Assembly (NCBI GenBank): GCA_933822405.4
Contig: CAKOGP040001823.1
Coordinates: 1 to 16,748 of the forward strand
Origin: Cylindrotheca closterium
Taxonomy: Eukaryota; Bacillariophyta; Bacillariophyceae; Bacillariales; Bacillariaceae
Direction of reading: 5' to 3'
Length of the DNA: 16,748 bases
The notes below the pieces were generated by a model, which saw only the letters and a program-made list of their open reading frames with translations, did no database searches and was not told the DNA's origin. Made by a program: the position numbers and the translations under genes. Within the stretch, counting starts at the first letter, position 1; each line of letters opens with the position of its first letter. Positions 16,442 to 16,748 of the stretch are shown here, one piece after another.

Positions 16442-16748
16442 AGCCGTACGTCAACCGATCATCGCGTCTGTCTGCAATCCAAATATCTTTTCCCAGTGAT
16501 GATGCGATCTCACCGGTCGTGATTCCGTACCGGTATCGATTGTGATAGCCATCATCACTATACGGCATACATTGCTTGCAAGAACAATAGTTCAAATCAA
16601 GCACCACAACCAGATACAATGAGCCATACATTATTTTCAGTCATTCGAACGGCCCTTTATCAGTACCCTTCATATGTTTCAATAACAAAATTCTATCGCA
16701 TTATCTTATTTGTAAAACGATCGAGGTTATGATTTCTGCATTGAAACA
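16442..16748. other. Terminal intergenic stretch
   Basis: No gene, RNA or repeat of note is seen after the microsatellite. A gene could begin beyond the window. Confidence 0.5.

Overview
The window looks like nuclear DNA of a diatom, probably a pennate one. The reasons are short GT-AG introns (about 100 bp), AT-rich repeat-laden intergenic DNA, a secreted von Willebrand factor D (VWFD/GDPH) protein of a type common in diatoms, and a large transposase-like protein resembling multicopy hypothetical proteins I recall from diatom genomes. The taxonomic assignment is inference. I recognise no tRNA, rRNA, prokaryotic operon or CRISPR.

Left part (1-4980): a gene-poor stretch holds a 22-bp perfect palindrome (376-397), a composite satellite (502-743) and a short GACGCACATCCGGGTT repeat cluster (2097-2197). 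The cluster lies just upstream of a Lys/Glu-rich protein gene of unknown function (2341 onward). That gene probably has one intron, and its 3' side decays into broken reading frames (to about 3654). An intergenic region with small repeats follows.

Middle (4985-6311): a complete two-exon gene encodes a 407-aa secreted Cys-rich plus VWFD protein. Its intron interrupts the hallmark GDPHF motif. A truncated copy of its last 41 codons lies in the same orientation at 15945-16067, so the locus was once tandemly duplicated.

Right part (7584-15818): the best candidate for something undescribed is an 8.2-kb putative DNA transposon lying between the complete VWFD gene and the truncated copy. It has 18-bp terminal inverted repeats (17/18 identical) and an AAT direct repeat immediately outside both ends, as expected of a 3-bp target-site duplication. 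It contains two convergent, apparently intact genes. One is a plus-strand two-exon gene for a Lys-rich, Cys-cluster protein of about 667 aa. The other is a minus-strand single-exon gene for a 1129-aa protein with zinc-binding Cys pairs and DDE-transposase-like blocks. The right subterminal region carries an array of palindromes built from TTCCCACAACT and its complement. The architecture (3-bp duplication, two genes, subterminal repeats) resembles CACTA/EnSpm elements, but the termini are not the canonical CACTA.

Beyond the element are the VWFD gene remnant, an 18-bp-period microsatellite (16316-16441) and featureless DNA to the end.
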